A DNA stretch of 64,000 nucleotides, from NCBI GenBank assembly GCA_047605645.1, contig JASGFJ010000020.1, forward strand, positions 1 through 64,000. Reading direction: 5' to 3'. A program made the position numbers and the translations under genes. Positions 18,550 through 26,952 of this stretch are shown one piece after another. Every line of letters starts with the position of its first letter. Positions within the stretch are counted from its first letter, which is position 1. The notes under the pieces were generated by a model. The model was given only the letters and a program-made list of their open reading frames with translations. It ran no database searches and had not been told where the DNA came from. This stretch comes from UBA1309 sp047605645. GTDB lineage: Bacteria > Bacteroidota > Bacteroidia > Bacteroidales > Dysgonomonadaceae.

Positions 18550-18714
18550 ATGGAAAGAAATATAGATGAAACTAATTTTATTGAACTACTTATGAAACAA
18601 TACTTCCTATCATTATGTGTTCTTTTTAATTCCTTCTCATTCTCAACAGCAGCCTACTACATAGCTGCTTATTGTCGCTACCTGTGGAGGACCACAGGTA
18701 GGTGTACAATATAA
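18550..18714 (+). CDS. Possible 54-residue small membrane peptide
   Basis: An ATG-started 54-codon frame. The middle is hydrophobic ('YFLSLCVLFNSFSFSTAAYY') and the C-terminus is basic ('CRYLWRTTGRC'), so it could be a small membrane-inserting peptide. No family is recognised. A perfect hairpin (18678-18701) lies inside the frame and an intrinsic terminator 24 bases after the stop, so the same stretch could instead be a structured small RNA. Low confidence. Confidence 0.25.
   Translation: MERNIDETNFIELLMKQYFLSLCVLFNSFSFSTAAYYIAAYCRYLWRTTGRCTI
18678..18701 (+). other. Perfect 10-bp hairpin
   Basis: CTACCTGTGG (18678-18687) is exactly complementary to CCACAGGTAG (18692-18701) around an AGGA loop. 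No T-run follows, so it is not a terminator by itself. It precedes a genuine-looking terminator by 36 bases. Confidence 0.6.
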
Positions 18715-18737
18715 ATGAGAAATTGTTTATTGACTTG

Positions 18738-18775
18738 AATCCGTCTTGTTGGGAGAACAAGGCGGATTTTTATCT
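18738..18775 (+). terminator. Intrinsic terminator
   Basis: A 13-bp stem (AATCCGTCTTGTT with AACAAGGCGGATT, one G-T pair) closes a 5-base loop and runs into TTTTTATCTTT. It ends a + strand transcript; the nearest gene upstream (stop at 18399) is 340 bases away, which implies a long 3' region or a separate short transcript. Confidence 0.65.
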
Positions 18776-18880
18776 TTAAGAAAGTACGAATAACTCACTT
18801 ATTCACTTCAGACAAAGAAACTCTAATCGACAAGCCCTTCTGTTGACGCTGGGTTTTGTCATTACAAATATCTGGGTGGT

Positions 18881-19246
18881 TTAAACTCCGAGTACAATGG
18901 ATGCTGTAATACCCAATTTCTTGCTGATGTTCCGGGCAACACTTAATGTCGGCTCACTCTTACCTGAAATAATTTCACTCACTCTTGACGGGCTAATCCC
19001 TAACATCTCCGCTACTGATTTTTGAGTTAAATTCATTTCATACATGCGGAGCTTTATTACATCCGGCAATGAAGGCATACATACAGGGAAATGCTCTTCC
19101 TCGTAAGCGACAACCAAATCGGTGAGAATATCCAATTCTATGTAGTTTCCATCTGTTTTGAGCGTATCCTCTCCTACCATCTCAACAAGTTCGTCTATTC
19201 TTGACATGATTGCCTTATATTCTATTTCAGTATTAATCTTCTTCAT
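18881..19246 (-). CDS. higA: HigA-family antitoxin
   Basis: 121 residues. The C-terminal two thirds is an XRE-type helix-turn-helix, 'LRMYEMNLTQKSVAEMLGISPSRVSEIISGKSEPTLS', as in HigA antitoxins. These neutralise HigB mRNA interferases and repress their own operon. It lies directly downstream of the higB reading frame on the same strand, the usual HigB-HigA order. The toxin gene is frameshifted, so this antitoxin may now be an orphan that still protects against related toxins or acts as a regulator. Confidence 0.8.
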   Translation of the reverse strand: MKKINTEIEYKAIMSRIDELVEMVGEDTLKTDGNYIELDILTDLVVAYEEEHFPVCMPSLPDVIKLRMYEMNLTQKSVAEMLGISPSRVSEIISGKSEPTLSVARNISKKLGITASIVLGV

Positions 19247-19258
19247 ATCAATAAATAT

Positions 19259-19554
19259 TTACTCTTTTGAACAATCATCAATTCCATCATACTCTTTATG
19301 AGTGCCAATAAATCGAATGTAAACCAATTTAAGCGTAAATTTAATAATGCTATCAAGCGGTAAGAATTACCCTTTATATTAAATACAAATCGGCCATTAC
19401 CTACAGAATCAACGCTATTAAAGGTACGTCTCACATCTGCAAAATTATCCCATTCTACATTTTTTGTTTTACTGTGCCAATCTTCTAAAGCCGTTTTGGC
19501 ATCGGGATACTTTCTTGAAAATTCATCAATCCGTTTCTTTGTGATAATTCGCAT
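19259..19554 (-). pseudogene. higB: HigB-family toxin, frameshifted
   Basis: The N-terminal 75 or so residues match HigB-type mRNA interferases ('FADVRRTFNSVDSVGNGRFVFNIKGNSYRLIALLNLRL'). In that frame the C-terminus becomes atypical and runs to 19243, overlapping higA. In the next frame the DNA encodes the expected ending 'VYIRFIGTHKEYDGIDD' and stops at 19259, leaving 12 bases before higA. A single lost base in an A-run (TTAAAATTGG to TTAAATTGG, near 19330) would explain this. As read, the toxin loses its conserved C-terminal active-site region. The alternatives are a sequencing error or reversible slippage. Confidence 0.75.
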
Positions 19555-19664
19555 ATGTTTGTATCAATTACTGAATACAAACATATAAATAAAGTTTTAT
19601 AATACAAAACACAATTCTATAAAACAAAATATCATTTTATTTAAATAGGAACAGCTCCGGTTGT

Positions 19665-20129
19665 TTGGATTCACATTTTTCATTATTCGATATCTTATCA
19701 AATTTTTCATCAGGCCAGATGACAAGGAAAACCAGACATAGCCCCCTCTATAAAATTCTTGAGATTTATGAGATTTTGGAAAAAACGGATTCCTTGATTG
19801 TTCTCCATATATTACAAACAGCATATCTGCATCTGAATTCTGCTGATTACAATGAATGTTTGAAATCTATATTTCGCATAGCGGGTCTAAGTAGAAAAAT
19901 AATACAGTGCAATAACGAAACAGGCAAGGAAGAAACTTTGATTTTACACGAAATAGCAAGTTCTCATTTGGCCAGACGTACATTTGTAGATATTCTTTGT
20001 CAGGCCGGAGAGCCTATCCACGTTGTTGCAAGCATGAGCGGTCATTCTGAAAGGTCAAGAGCTTTTGATAGATACAGGCAAAGACCTGAACAACTTCAAA
20101 AAGAAGTCGTAAGCAGGTCAATGGACTGA
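19665..20129 (+). pseudogene. Tyrosine recombinase (integrase), C-terminal remnant
   Basis: Only about the last third of a phage/conjugative-element integrase is recognisable. 'SHLARRTFVDILCQAGEPIHVVASMSGHSERSRAFDRYR' carries the H-x-x-R pair, the G-H motif and the catalytic Tyr of the family. The N-terminal core-binding domain and the first catalytic Arg are missing, and the frame opens with TTG without a plausible start. It therefore looks like a broken integrase from an element once inserted near the tRNA-Arg gene at 21811. Confidence 0.65.
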
Positions 20130-20489
20130 TGTTTTCACTTATCGACGAATTCTATTTAAAATTACACTATAGATTTATATCGCAAAAAAATCCAGCACCT
20201 TTTATATGGCGCTGGAGGTAAATATTTGATCGATCGGTCAAACAGGCGATAGAGGCGATGATGGAATATTGGGGATAGAGTTAGTTTTTCATAGAGTATC
20301 CACCCCAATTAATTTTGAATAATTGGTAGTAACTCCAAAGCTGAAACGGGAGAAGAAGGGAGTGTAAATGCTCATTAATAGTAAATTTTCCTTGATTGAC
20401 AACAACTATCAGTTGTCATTCTCTTTTGTGGATATATAAAAAAATCCCGGCCGAATGGTCGGGATTACGATTTATCAACAACTGACAGT
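20130..20489. other. Intergenic region with a minus-strand terminator
   Basis: No coding frame is supported. A short dyad ACAACT-ATC-AGTTGT lies near 20402-20416 and an intrinsic terminator at 20436-20466. Confidence 0.4.
20436..20466 (-). terminator. Intrinsic terminator of the 20490 gene
   Basis: On the minus strand a 10-bp stem AATCCCGACC/GGCCGGGATT (one G-T pair) with loop ATTC is followed by a run of T. It sits 24 bases after the stop of the secreted protein gene. Confidence 0.75.
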
Positions 20490-20897
20490 CTATCTATTTG
20501 AGAGTACAATTGTCGTTGGGCTACTTTGACCTTGAGAAAATGGATGTAGTCCCGTTATTGTGATAGAGAAAGGATACTCTGCTCCAAATTCCAAATACGC
20601 ATAGCCATATAAATAATTATCATCCCATGACGACACAGAAAAATTCCTTAGATAAATCGGAGAATCCTGAATACTCCAAAGAAGCGCTTCCTTGGCAGTT
20701 TGCCCAGGATAATCATCTCCAATAGATATTGGTAATACCCAATTCAATAAAAGTCCGCCGTTATTACTGCCCGCATATTCAAAAGCAGGAATTGGCAAAT
20801 TTACAGTATAGTTCACACTCTGAGCGAATGATGAATTCGGTATAGCAAGCCATGCTACAATAACGAATAATAAAGACATAATTTTTTTCATAATCAT
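20490..20897 (-). CDS. Hypothetical secreted protein
   Basis: 135 residues (an in-frame ATG two codons later, at 20891, is equally plausible). A signal peptide is clear: 'KKIMSLLFVIVAWLAIPNSSFAQ', cleaved after Ala-Gln. The mature part of about 110 residues is rich in Tyr, Ser, Pro and Gly and looks beta-stranded; no family is recognised. It has its own intrinsic terminator. It sits within an island containing degraded mobile-element genes. Confidence 0.5.
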   Translation of the reverse strand: MIMKKIMSLLFVIVAWLAIPNSSFAQSVNYTVNLPIPAFEYAGSNNGGLLLNWVLPISIGDDYPGQTAKEALLWSIQDSPIYLRNFSVSSWDDNYLYGYAYLEFGAEYPFSITITGLHPFSQGQSSPTTIVLSNR

Positions 20898-21009
20898 AAT
20901 GATTTAAAATTTATAACAAGTCAAATTTAATAATTCCAACGATAAATACATCCAATATCTCAGTAGCTTTTTTTTACACAATTTAATATTATTAAATTGT
21001 TATTGTATT

Positions 21010-21318
21010 CTATCCCGCTTTTCGAGAAAGCGAGTTTTCTTTTAGGCGCAAACGATGAATTGGTTGAATATTGTCGTATTTATAAATTACCGTTGTTGTT
21101 AAATATGCTTTCAAACATATTTTTACTATTCTAAAATTCACTTTCACTCCAATTAAATGCCCGTACTTATTTTCAAAACTCCGTTGATACTGATACTCAC
21201 TTCCTAGATTATTATAGAAAAATCCCCCTCCGACACCGACAATATCGAGTGCCGAATATGAAGCGCTAACAAACGGTTCAAACTTCCTTTTCTTCTCAAT
21301 AACCTTTTGTATAGGCAA
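21010..21318 (-). pseudogene. Outer-membrane protein fragment
   Basis: The open frame begins with TTG and continues upstream in frame without an ATG, so it is a 5'-truncated remnant. Segments such as 'FEPFVSASYSALDIVGVGGGFFY' and 'GHLIGVKVNF' look like beta strands of an outer-membrane barrel near its end. The last 40 residues look like out-of-frame tail. The 5' side abuts another degraded gene at 21342 on the opposite strand. Confidence 0.4.
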
Positions 21319-21341
21319 ACTAGATATATCGTGCTTTAAAT

Positions 21342-21728
21342 ATGGAAGTTATTGAACTATTCCAAAAGTGGGATTTCTTTAATATGATATTTTAGCATAC
21401 AATAGACTGGAAATTCACTACCCTTACATTGGATGACATAGAGCTTTTCTCTCATACCGATAAGACTAAAATATTTTATGCTCTACAACAAGCGCACAAC
21501 GAATGGATAAGCCTATAAGATTACACCTCCGAACTACACCACGTCGCATCCGGAGCACGCAAAGCAGAAGATATAAAAAAAGATACCATGACCGAAGAAT
21601 CAATAGACCGTGCGATTGACCTATTTATAGTGAATACCTAAAGATTGAAATATTACGAGAGATTTGCAGATGTGAAAACGAAAGATTTCAGCATTGATGA
21701 GTTTCTAAATAAAGATGGTATTTTTTAA
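21342..21728 (+). pseudogene. Hypothetical gene with three in-frame stop codons
   Basis: From the ATG at 21342 a single frame of 129 codons runs to a TAA at 21726-21728. It is interrupted by TAG at 21393-21395 and two later TAA codons (after '...HNEWISL' and '...DLFIVNT'). Between the stops the protein sequence is well formed ('DWKFTTLTLDDIELFSHTD', 'YTSELHHVASGARKAEDIKK', 'RLKYYERFADVKTKDFSID'), with no frameshift. It is therefore a recently inactivated gene. The product is unknown; it is charged and probably cytoplasmic. Confidence 0.6.
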
Positions 21729-21766
21729 GCTATTCCTGAGTATTTATCTAAGTACCTATAAAAGAA

Positions 21767-21803
21767 AAACGCTAAAAGATTATTTATTAATCTTCTAGCG
21801 TTT
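21767..21803 (-). terminator. Intrinsic terminator of tRNA-Arg
   Basis: AAACGCTA(A)AAGATTA pairs with TAATCTT(C)TAGCGTTT around a short AT loop (one mismatch). On the minus strand it is followed by TTCTTTTA. It lies 8 bases after the tRNA 3' end. Confidence 0.7.
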
Positions 21804-21810
21804 CATCCAG

Positions 21811-21884
21811 TGACCGCGACAGGATTCAAACCTGTAACCGGCTGATCCGTAGTCAGCTACTCTATTCAGTTGAGCTACGCGGCC
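21811..21884 (-). tRNA. tRNA-Arg (anticodon ACG)
   Basis: 74 bases on the minus strand. The acceptor stem GGCCGCG/CGCGGTC (one G-T pair), discriminator A, D-arm GCTC..GAGT, anticodon stem GCTGA/TCAGC with loop CTACGGA, and T-arm ACAGG-TTTGAAT-CCTGT all fold. The anticodon at loop positions 3-5 is ACG, read as ICG for CGN codons. CCA is not encoded. It borders a decayed island with an integrase remnant, so it may once have served as an attachment site. Confidence 0.93.
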
Positions 21885-21904
21885 TTATTTCTTAATTGCG
21901 AGTG

Positions 21905-21935
21905 CAAAGGTAATAGCTTTGGACATTCAATGCAA
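21905..21935 (-). promoter_or_regulatory. Predicted tRNA-Arg promoter
   Basis: On the minus strand TTG (21933-21935) is followed after 20 bases by TACCTTTG (21905-21912), the Bacteroidetes consensus. The tRNA starts about 20 bases downstream. Confidence 0.55.
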
Positions 21936-22008
21936 GTAAAACACAAACTTTTTTCAAACTTTTTTATCTTCGCTTAGATAACTTTTTCCTTGACAGAAAC
22001 TTATGCCA

Positions 22009-22902
22009 TCAACATTTTATATTGAGCTGAAGCAATATTTCGCGAATCTTCTCAAAAGTAGTAATACGCGTAGGCACCAAAGGCAAACGCAAGCGGTTTT
22101 CGATATAGCCCATCATGTGCAACATACTCTTCACTCCCGCAGGATTGCCGTCAACAAACAACAGATTGAATAATTCATTAAAACTGTGATGAATGCTCAG
22201 TGCCTTTTCGTAGTCGCCTTCTAAAGCCAGGCGTGTCATGCGGCTAAATTCTTTTGGAAATGCATTCCCAATAACAGAAATAACTCCGACAGCTCCCAGA
22301 GTAATGAGAGGAAAAGTAATACCATCATCCCCCGAAATGACATCAAAATCCTTCGGTTTGCGTTTGATAATATCATCCATTTGTGTAATATTCCCCGACG
22401 CTTCTTTCACGGCTACCACATTCTTAAATTCATTGGCAACACGCAGCGTTGTTTCGGCTGTCATGTTCACTCCGGTTCTTCCCGGCACATTATAGAGTAC
22501 AATCGGAAGCTTAGAAGCCTCTGCAATCGCTTTATAATGCTGATAGATTCCTTCTTGTGAAGGCTTGTTATAATATGGTACCACAGATAGGATTCCGTCG
22601 ATACCGTCAAAATTATCTTTCTTAAGATCTTCGACCAATTTGCGGGTATTATTTCCTCCTGCGCCCAAAATAAGCGGAATCTGTCCGTTCACTTTGGATA
22701 CAATTAAATCGATGATATTATGCTTCTCTTCTTCGGTCAGAGTGGGTGTTTCTGCCGTCGTACCTAATACGACCAAGTAATCCGTCCCATTCTGAAGCTG
22801 ATAATCGACAAGAGCAGAAAGGGCATTATAATCGACACTTTCATCTTCTTTAAAAGGAGTAATCAAAGCAACTCCCATTCCTTTCAGATTGATTCTTGGC
22901 AT
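22009..22902 (-). CDS. dapA: 4-hydroxy-tetrahydrodipicolinate synthase
   Basis: 297 residues, a standard DapA TIM barrel. DapA condenses pyruvate with aspartate semialdehyde, the first committed step to diaminopimelate and lysine. Visible signatures are the Thr-Thr pair in 'VLGTTAETPTL' (T48-T49), the proton-relay Tyr137 in 'IVLYNVPGRTG', the Schiff-base Lys166 in 'VVAVKEASGN', and 'ISGDDG'. A minus-strand TAACTTTG at 22958-22965 lies inside the tail of the preceding gene and may give dapA its own promoter. The gene is downstream of ligA and a small conserved gene on the same strand. Confidence 0.95.
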   Translation of the reverse strand: MPRINLKGMGVALITPFKEDESVDYNALSALVDYQLQNGTDYLVVLGTTAETPTLTEEEKHNIIDLIVSKVNGQIPLILGAGGNNTRKLVEDLKKDNFDGIDGILSVVPYYNKPSQEGIYQHYKAIAEASKLPIVLYNVPGRTGVNMTAETTLRVANEFKNVVAVKEASGNITQMDDIIKRKPKDFDVISGDDGITFPLITLGAVGVISVIGNAFPKEFSRMTRLALEGDYEKALSIHHSFNELFNLLFVDGNPAGVKSMLHMMGYIENRLRLPLVPTRITTFEKIREILLQLNIKC

Positions 22903-22962
22903 AAAAAAATGTTGTAGTATAAAATAGTATTTATGAGGGCTTCTTTTGAAAGCGAAGCAAAG

Positions 22963-23526
22963 TTAAGAATTATTTATGCTCGGACGAATATTGGTCAGAT
23001 ATTTTTTTATTTGCTGATAAATATCCCACAGAGCTTGCTGTTCTTCTTTCAAAATGCAAAAATCGTATAACGGAAACTCCAAATGTTGAATTCCTATCCT
23101 GAATTTGCAAGGGTGAATCTCCATTAAATGATAGAATCGGTAATCGAAAGAATCCAAATCGAGAAGAGCATCGAAATTTTCTCTTGAAAACTGTTTACTC
23201 AGAGCAGTAGACACTTCCCCCAGAAAAGAGAAATGTTTGGGTGACAACAAATGATACCCGGCCTGAAGCTTTTCTTTAAGGTCAGGAGCTTTTTCCAAAT
23301 CTTCTTTTGATAAAATCAAAAAGATAGCAACTTGAATATTGTGGGCCTGCAAATCGGCAACAATCGCATTCAATTGGTCAATATCGCCCACATTTGCAAA
23401 AATACCGACCCGTTTCAACTGCCCGAAAGTAAGAAACTCCGCCAAACGTTCCGAATCGGCTTGTTCCAGCAAACTTCTTTTTTTTAAGAAATTCAATATG
23501 GATAATTTATTGAATACATTTCTCAT
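22963..23526 (-). CDS. Conserved Bacteroidetes protein (DUF6913-like)
   Basis: 187 residues, no known catalytic motifs. It has alternating alpha/beta segments: 'VGIFANVGDIDQLNAIVADLQ', 'IQVAIFLILS' and 'DALLDLDSFDYRFYHLMEIHPCKFRIG'. The F-D-x-L-x-D-L near residue 120 and the R-I-G after it resemble the Bacteroidetes family DUF6913, which often sits between ligA and dapA, as here. The start is four bases after the ligA stop, which suggests translation coupling. Function unknown; family assignment from memory. Confidence 0.5.
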   Translation of the reverse strand: MRNVFNKLSILNFLKKRSLLEQADSERLAEFLTFGQLKRVGIFANVGDIDQLNAIVADLQAHNIQVAIFLILSKEDLEKAPDLKEKLQAGYHLLSPKHFSFLGEVSTALSKQFSRENFDALLDLDSFDYRFYHLMEIHPCKFRIGIQHLEFPLYDFCILKEEQQALWDIYQQIKKYLTNIRPSINNS

Positions 23527-23529
23527 AAT

Positions 23530-25536
23530 TTAAGCTTTCAACATGTCCAGAAACTGATTTTCGTTGATTATTGCAATTCCGAGCTTGGCCGCTTTTTCAA
23601 GTTTGGCCGGCCCCATATTTTCACCGGCAAGTATATAGTTTGTTTTCGCAGAAACCGAACTTACATTTTTACCTCCGTTCTGCTCTATCATCACTTTGTA
23701 TTCATCCCGCGTATGCAGAGAGAACACCCCACTGATAACAAAGCTCTTGCCTTGCAAAATATCACTTTCCGGCACGGCATTATCGTTTTTTTGAAGCTCA
23801 AATTGAAGACCCACAGCTTTGAGGCGCTCTATCAGACTACGATTTTCTTCGTTGGCAAAAAAATCAACAACACTTTGTGCAATACGCTCTCCAATCTCAT
23901 CTACTTGTGTCAAACGGAACACCGAGGCTGACTCCAGAAGCTGAATAGAAGGAAATGCCTGAGCCAGTTTCTGAGCCACAGTCTCCCCGACATAACGTAT
24001 TCCCAAGGCAAAGATTACCCTTTCGAAGGGTACTTCTTTCGATTGACCGATGCTTTCGATAAGGTTCTTAGAGCTTTTCTCGCCCCATCTTTCCAGGCGC
24101 ATCACATCCTGCCATTTCAATTCATACAAATCGGCTATATTGCGAATCATACCTGCATTAAAAAGATGTTCCACAGTCTCTGGCCCGGCTGCAATATTCA
24201 TCGCCTTACGCGTCAGGAAATGCTCAATCCGGCCTTTCACCTGAGAGGGACAACTTGTGGTATTCGGACAATAGTAGACTGCCTCTCCCTCATCACGCAC
24301 CAGTGGCGTTCCGCATTCCGGACATTCGGTAATAAACACCACCTTCGCGGCATCCGGCAAACGGAATTTCACATCTACTTCCGTAATTTTAGGGATAATC
24401 TCCCCTCCTTTCTCCACACTCACCTTGTCATGGATGTGCAAATCAAGTGCTTCGATGGCATCTGCATTATAGAGAGAAGCGCGTTTGACCACAGAGCCGG
24501 AAAGCTGCACCGGCTGAAGATTAGCTACCGGCGTAATGGCTCCCGTTCGTCCAACCTGATAGGACACAGAAAGCAATTCTGTCCATTCTTTTTCCGCCTG
24601 GAATTTATAGGCAATTGCCCAGCGCGGAAATTTGGATGTATATCCCAATTCCTCTTGCTGTTCGAGAGAATTCACTTTCAAGACGACACCATCGGTGGCA
24701 ATAGGTAGATTTTTCCGTTCTACATCCCAATACTTCAGGAAGCCGAACACTTCTTCGAGCGAATGACAGATTTTTGTTGCGTCTGATATTTTGAAACCCC
24801 ACTCCTTTGCTTTTTGCAAATTACTATAATGTTCGCGGCAAGGCAGGTTGTCACCCATCATATAATAGAGATAAGAATCCAGCCTGCGCGCAGCCACAAT
24901 TTTCGGATCCTGGAGTTTGAGTGTTCCGGAAGCGGCGTTGCGGGGATTTGCAAAAAGCTGTTCCTCTTGCATCGCCCGTTCTTCGTTCAGTTTTTCGAAC
25001 ACACTCCAAGGCATCAAAATCTCACCCCGTATTTCAAAAAGAGGAGGATATCCCGTTCCCTGCAACACCAACGGAATGCTCCGGATAGTGCGCACATTAG
25101 CGGTAACATCATCTCCCTTCACTCCGTCTCCACGCGTAACTGCTTGCTTGAGCTTACCATTCTCATACCTGAGCGAGATGGAAGTTCCGTCGAATTTCAA
25201 TTCGCAGACAATCTCAATATCGCGAGTTCCAAGCGACTTCTCTACCCGGCGATAGAATTCCGTCACCTCGCCTTCGGAGTATGTATTGGATAGTGAAAGC
25301 ATCGGATAGGTATGTTTCACTTGTTTAAACGATTTGGTCAGATCACTCCCCACGCGCAAAGTGGGTGAGTTCGAATCGAAATATTCGGGATGTTCTGCTT
25401 CTAAGCGAGACAAATCTTTCAGCTTCTGATCAAAGTCAAAATCACTGATTGTCGGCTCAGACAAAACATAATATTGATAGTTGTAACGATTGAGTTCTTC
25501 CCGAAGAGAACGTATTTCTTGTTCGATAGTATTCAT
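23530..25536 (-). CDS. ligA: NAD-dependent DNA ligase LigA
   Basis: 668 residues from the ATG at 25536; the eight-codon extension upstream is unlikely. LigA seals nicks in replication and repair using NAD. Domains in order: Ia (the N-terminal 'YNYQYYVLSEPTISDFDFD' with NAD-contacting Tyr residues), adenylation domain with the active Lys114 in 'ELKFDG', OB fold, a four-Cys zinc finger ('CPECGTPL', 'YYCPNTTSCPSQ', about 400-425), helix-hairpin-helix repeats, and a C-terminal BRCT domain ('GKSFVISGVFSLHTRDEYK'). Confidence 0.96.
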   Translation of the reverse strand: MNTIEQEIRSLREELNRYNYQYYVLSEPTISDFDFDQKLKDLSRLEAEHPEYFDSNSPTLRVGSDLTKSFKQVKHTYPMLSLSNTYSEGEVTEFYRRVEKSLGTRDIEIVCELKFDGTSISLRYENGKLKQAVTRGDGVKGDDVTANVRTIRSIPLVLQGTGYPPLFEIRGEILMPWSVFEKLNEERAMQEEQLFANPRNAASGTLKLQDPKIVAARRLDSYLYYMMGDNLPCREHYSNLQKAKEWGFKISDATKICHSLEEVFGFLKYWDVERKNLPIATDGVVLKVNSLEQQEELGYTSKFPRWAIAYKFQAEKEWTELLSVSYQVGRTGAITPVANLQPVQLSGSVVKRASLYNADAIEALDLHIHDKVSVEKGGEIIPKITEVDVKFRLPDAAKVVFITECPECGTPLVRDEGEAVYYCPNTTSCPSQVKGRIEHFLTRKAMNIAAGPETVEHLFNAGMIRNIADLYELKWQDVMRLERWGEKSSKNLIESIGQSKEVPFERVIFALGIRYVGETVAQKLAQAFPSIQLLESASVFRLTQVDEIGERIAQSVVDFFANEENRSLIERLKAVGLQFELQKNDNAVPESDILQGKSFVISGVFSLHTRDEYKVMIEQNGGKNVSSVSAKTNYILAGENMGPAKLEKAAKLGIAIINENQFLDMLKA

Positions 25537-26326
25537 ATTTCTATTTGAGATTGCGATCAAAAATAATAAAACTTTTTATAGAATAGAAAAGAAGAGAATA
25601 TCTTTGAGAAAATAATAACAAACCAATCATGAAATTTCATTGCTATACTTCTCTATATTAATAAAGAACCAACAAACTTACAACAATCACAAAACTTAAA
25701 TTAAGGGAAACCCGATTTCATAGATTTTCTCTTTTCGACACAACACCGTCTGTTGTTCGCCTACTTTTCATAAGGTACATTTTTCCGGAAACAATAGACA
25801 TGACATGCAACAGGCTTCAAGGCACATAATAAATGATTATCAAACTATTACAATTTAAAATACTTTAAGCATCCCGTATACAAAATAGTTCAAAAGCATT
25901 TATTTTGTATACTACTGATAATTATTAAGAAAAACGTTGAATGAATATCCGGATATTTTCTTTAGGCATTGTACGAAAAACATTCCCCGCAGCCACATCA
26001 CCACTTGTAACCAGGTAAATATCTATTTTTTTAAATGATCCCCCTGTTGCATCCATAAATATTTCGAACCGGAATATGAGTAAAATTCGACATTCATTTT
26101 ACGCCCACAAATCACATACTCTCAACGAAGCGTACATTGTCTGGCAAACGGAAACTTTCAGAAACAGATACTAAACCATCCGGATACAGACTCAAAGACA
26201 TCCTTTCAATTACGACATAAATATCAAGAGAAGAAATAAATAAAAAAAATTCTCCATGTACAAGCAAAGCCGAACACCTTGAAAAGACATCCGGCTTTGC
26301 CTGTATATAGCATTTTGTAGTTAATA
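25537..26326. other. Long intergenic region, possible gene relic
   Basis: No intact gene. On the minus strand between about 26230 and 25935 there are coding-like stretches in different frames ('MSLSLYPDGLVSVSESFRLP' then 'MDATGGSFKKIDIYLVTSG'), separated by stops. They may be a decayed gene, but no family is recognised. The 3' terminator of the next gene is at 26260-26304. Confidence 0.3.
26260..26304 (-). terminator. Likely terminator of the 26327 gene
   Basis: A stem of ACAGGCAAAGCCG with CGGCTTTGCTTGT (minus strand) closes a loop of about 19 bases. A run of eight T follows about ten bases later. Confidence 0.5.
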
Positions 26327-26797
26327 TCAGCTAACAAAGAGAAGAACCAGGGTAAATCCGAGAATCGAAATTGCAGTGAGCACCAATGCAATAATCATAT
26401 AGCATCCACAGATTTTAAAGAAAGAATCCTGTTCGCCAAGTGCAGCTGTCAACATATCCGAATCTTCCGACTGAAGAGCTATATTTGCTTTCTTGCTGAA
26501 TCTATGCAGATAAAACAATGGAAAGAAATAGATAACAATCAGCACAATTCCATACAAAGTATAAAACAAAGAATTAAAGGTGGCAATCTCTTCCTGACCG
26601 GATAAATAAGCAGCCTTCTTCATAAATTGCCCTATAAACAAGAAAAACAGTAAGATAACACCCAGAGTCACATAACCTGACACAGACAGTATTTTACTCC
26701 ATTTTACAATTGATTTCAACTTTATTTTAGCCAGCTCATTCAGTACCAAATCAGGAGCGACAGGAGCCGCCGGCTGAGGAGTTACTAGTTCTTCCAT
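26327..26797 (-). CDS. DUF5362-like membrane protein
   Basis: 156 residues. The N-terminus is rich in Pro and Ala (about 1-20), followed by three hydrophobic segments (about 42-62, 81-100, 132-155). Between the second and third are the cytoplasmic words 'LHRFSKKANIALQSEDSDMLTAALGEQDSFFKICG', a pattern seen in the Bacteroidetes membrane family DUF5362. Function unknown. It is a single-gene unit with its own terminator, divergent from comB. Confidence 0.55.
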   Translation of the reverse strand: MEELVTPQPAAPVAPDLVLNELAKIKLKSIVKWSKILSVSGYVTLGVILLFFLFIGQFMKKAAYLSGQEEIATFNSLFYTLYGIVLIVIYFFPLFYLHRFSKKANIALQSEDSDMLTAALGEQDSFFKICGCYMIIALVLTAISILGFTLVLLFVS

Positions 26798-26952
26798 AAC
26801 GTGTTAATTTAAAATTTCATATTCATTTTCGTTCAGACAAAATTAATAATAAAATTATTCAGACAAAGAGGAAATTCACTAAATTCATAATAAACGGGAT
26901 TTTTCTATTTGGCAGGTTTTCTATACTTTTGCACAAAAATATTATCTATTGA

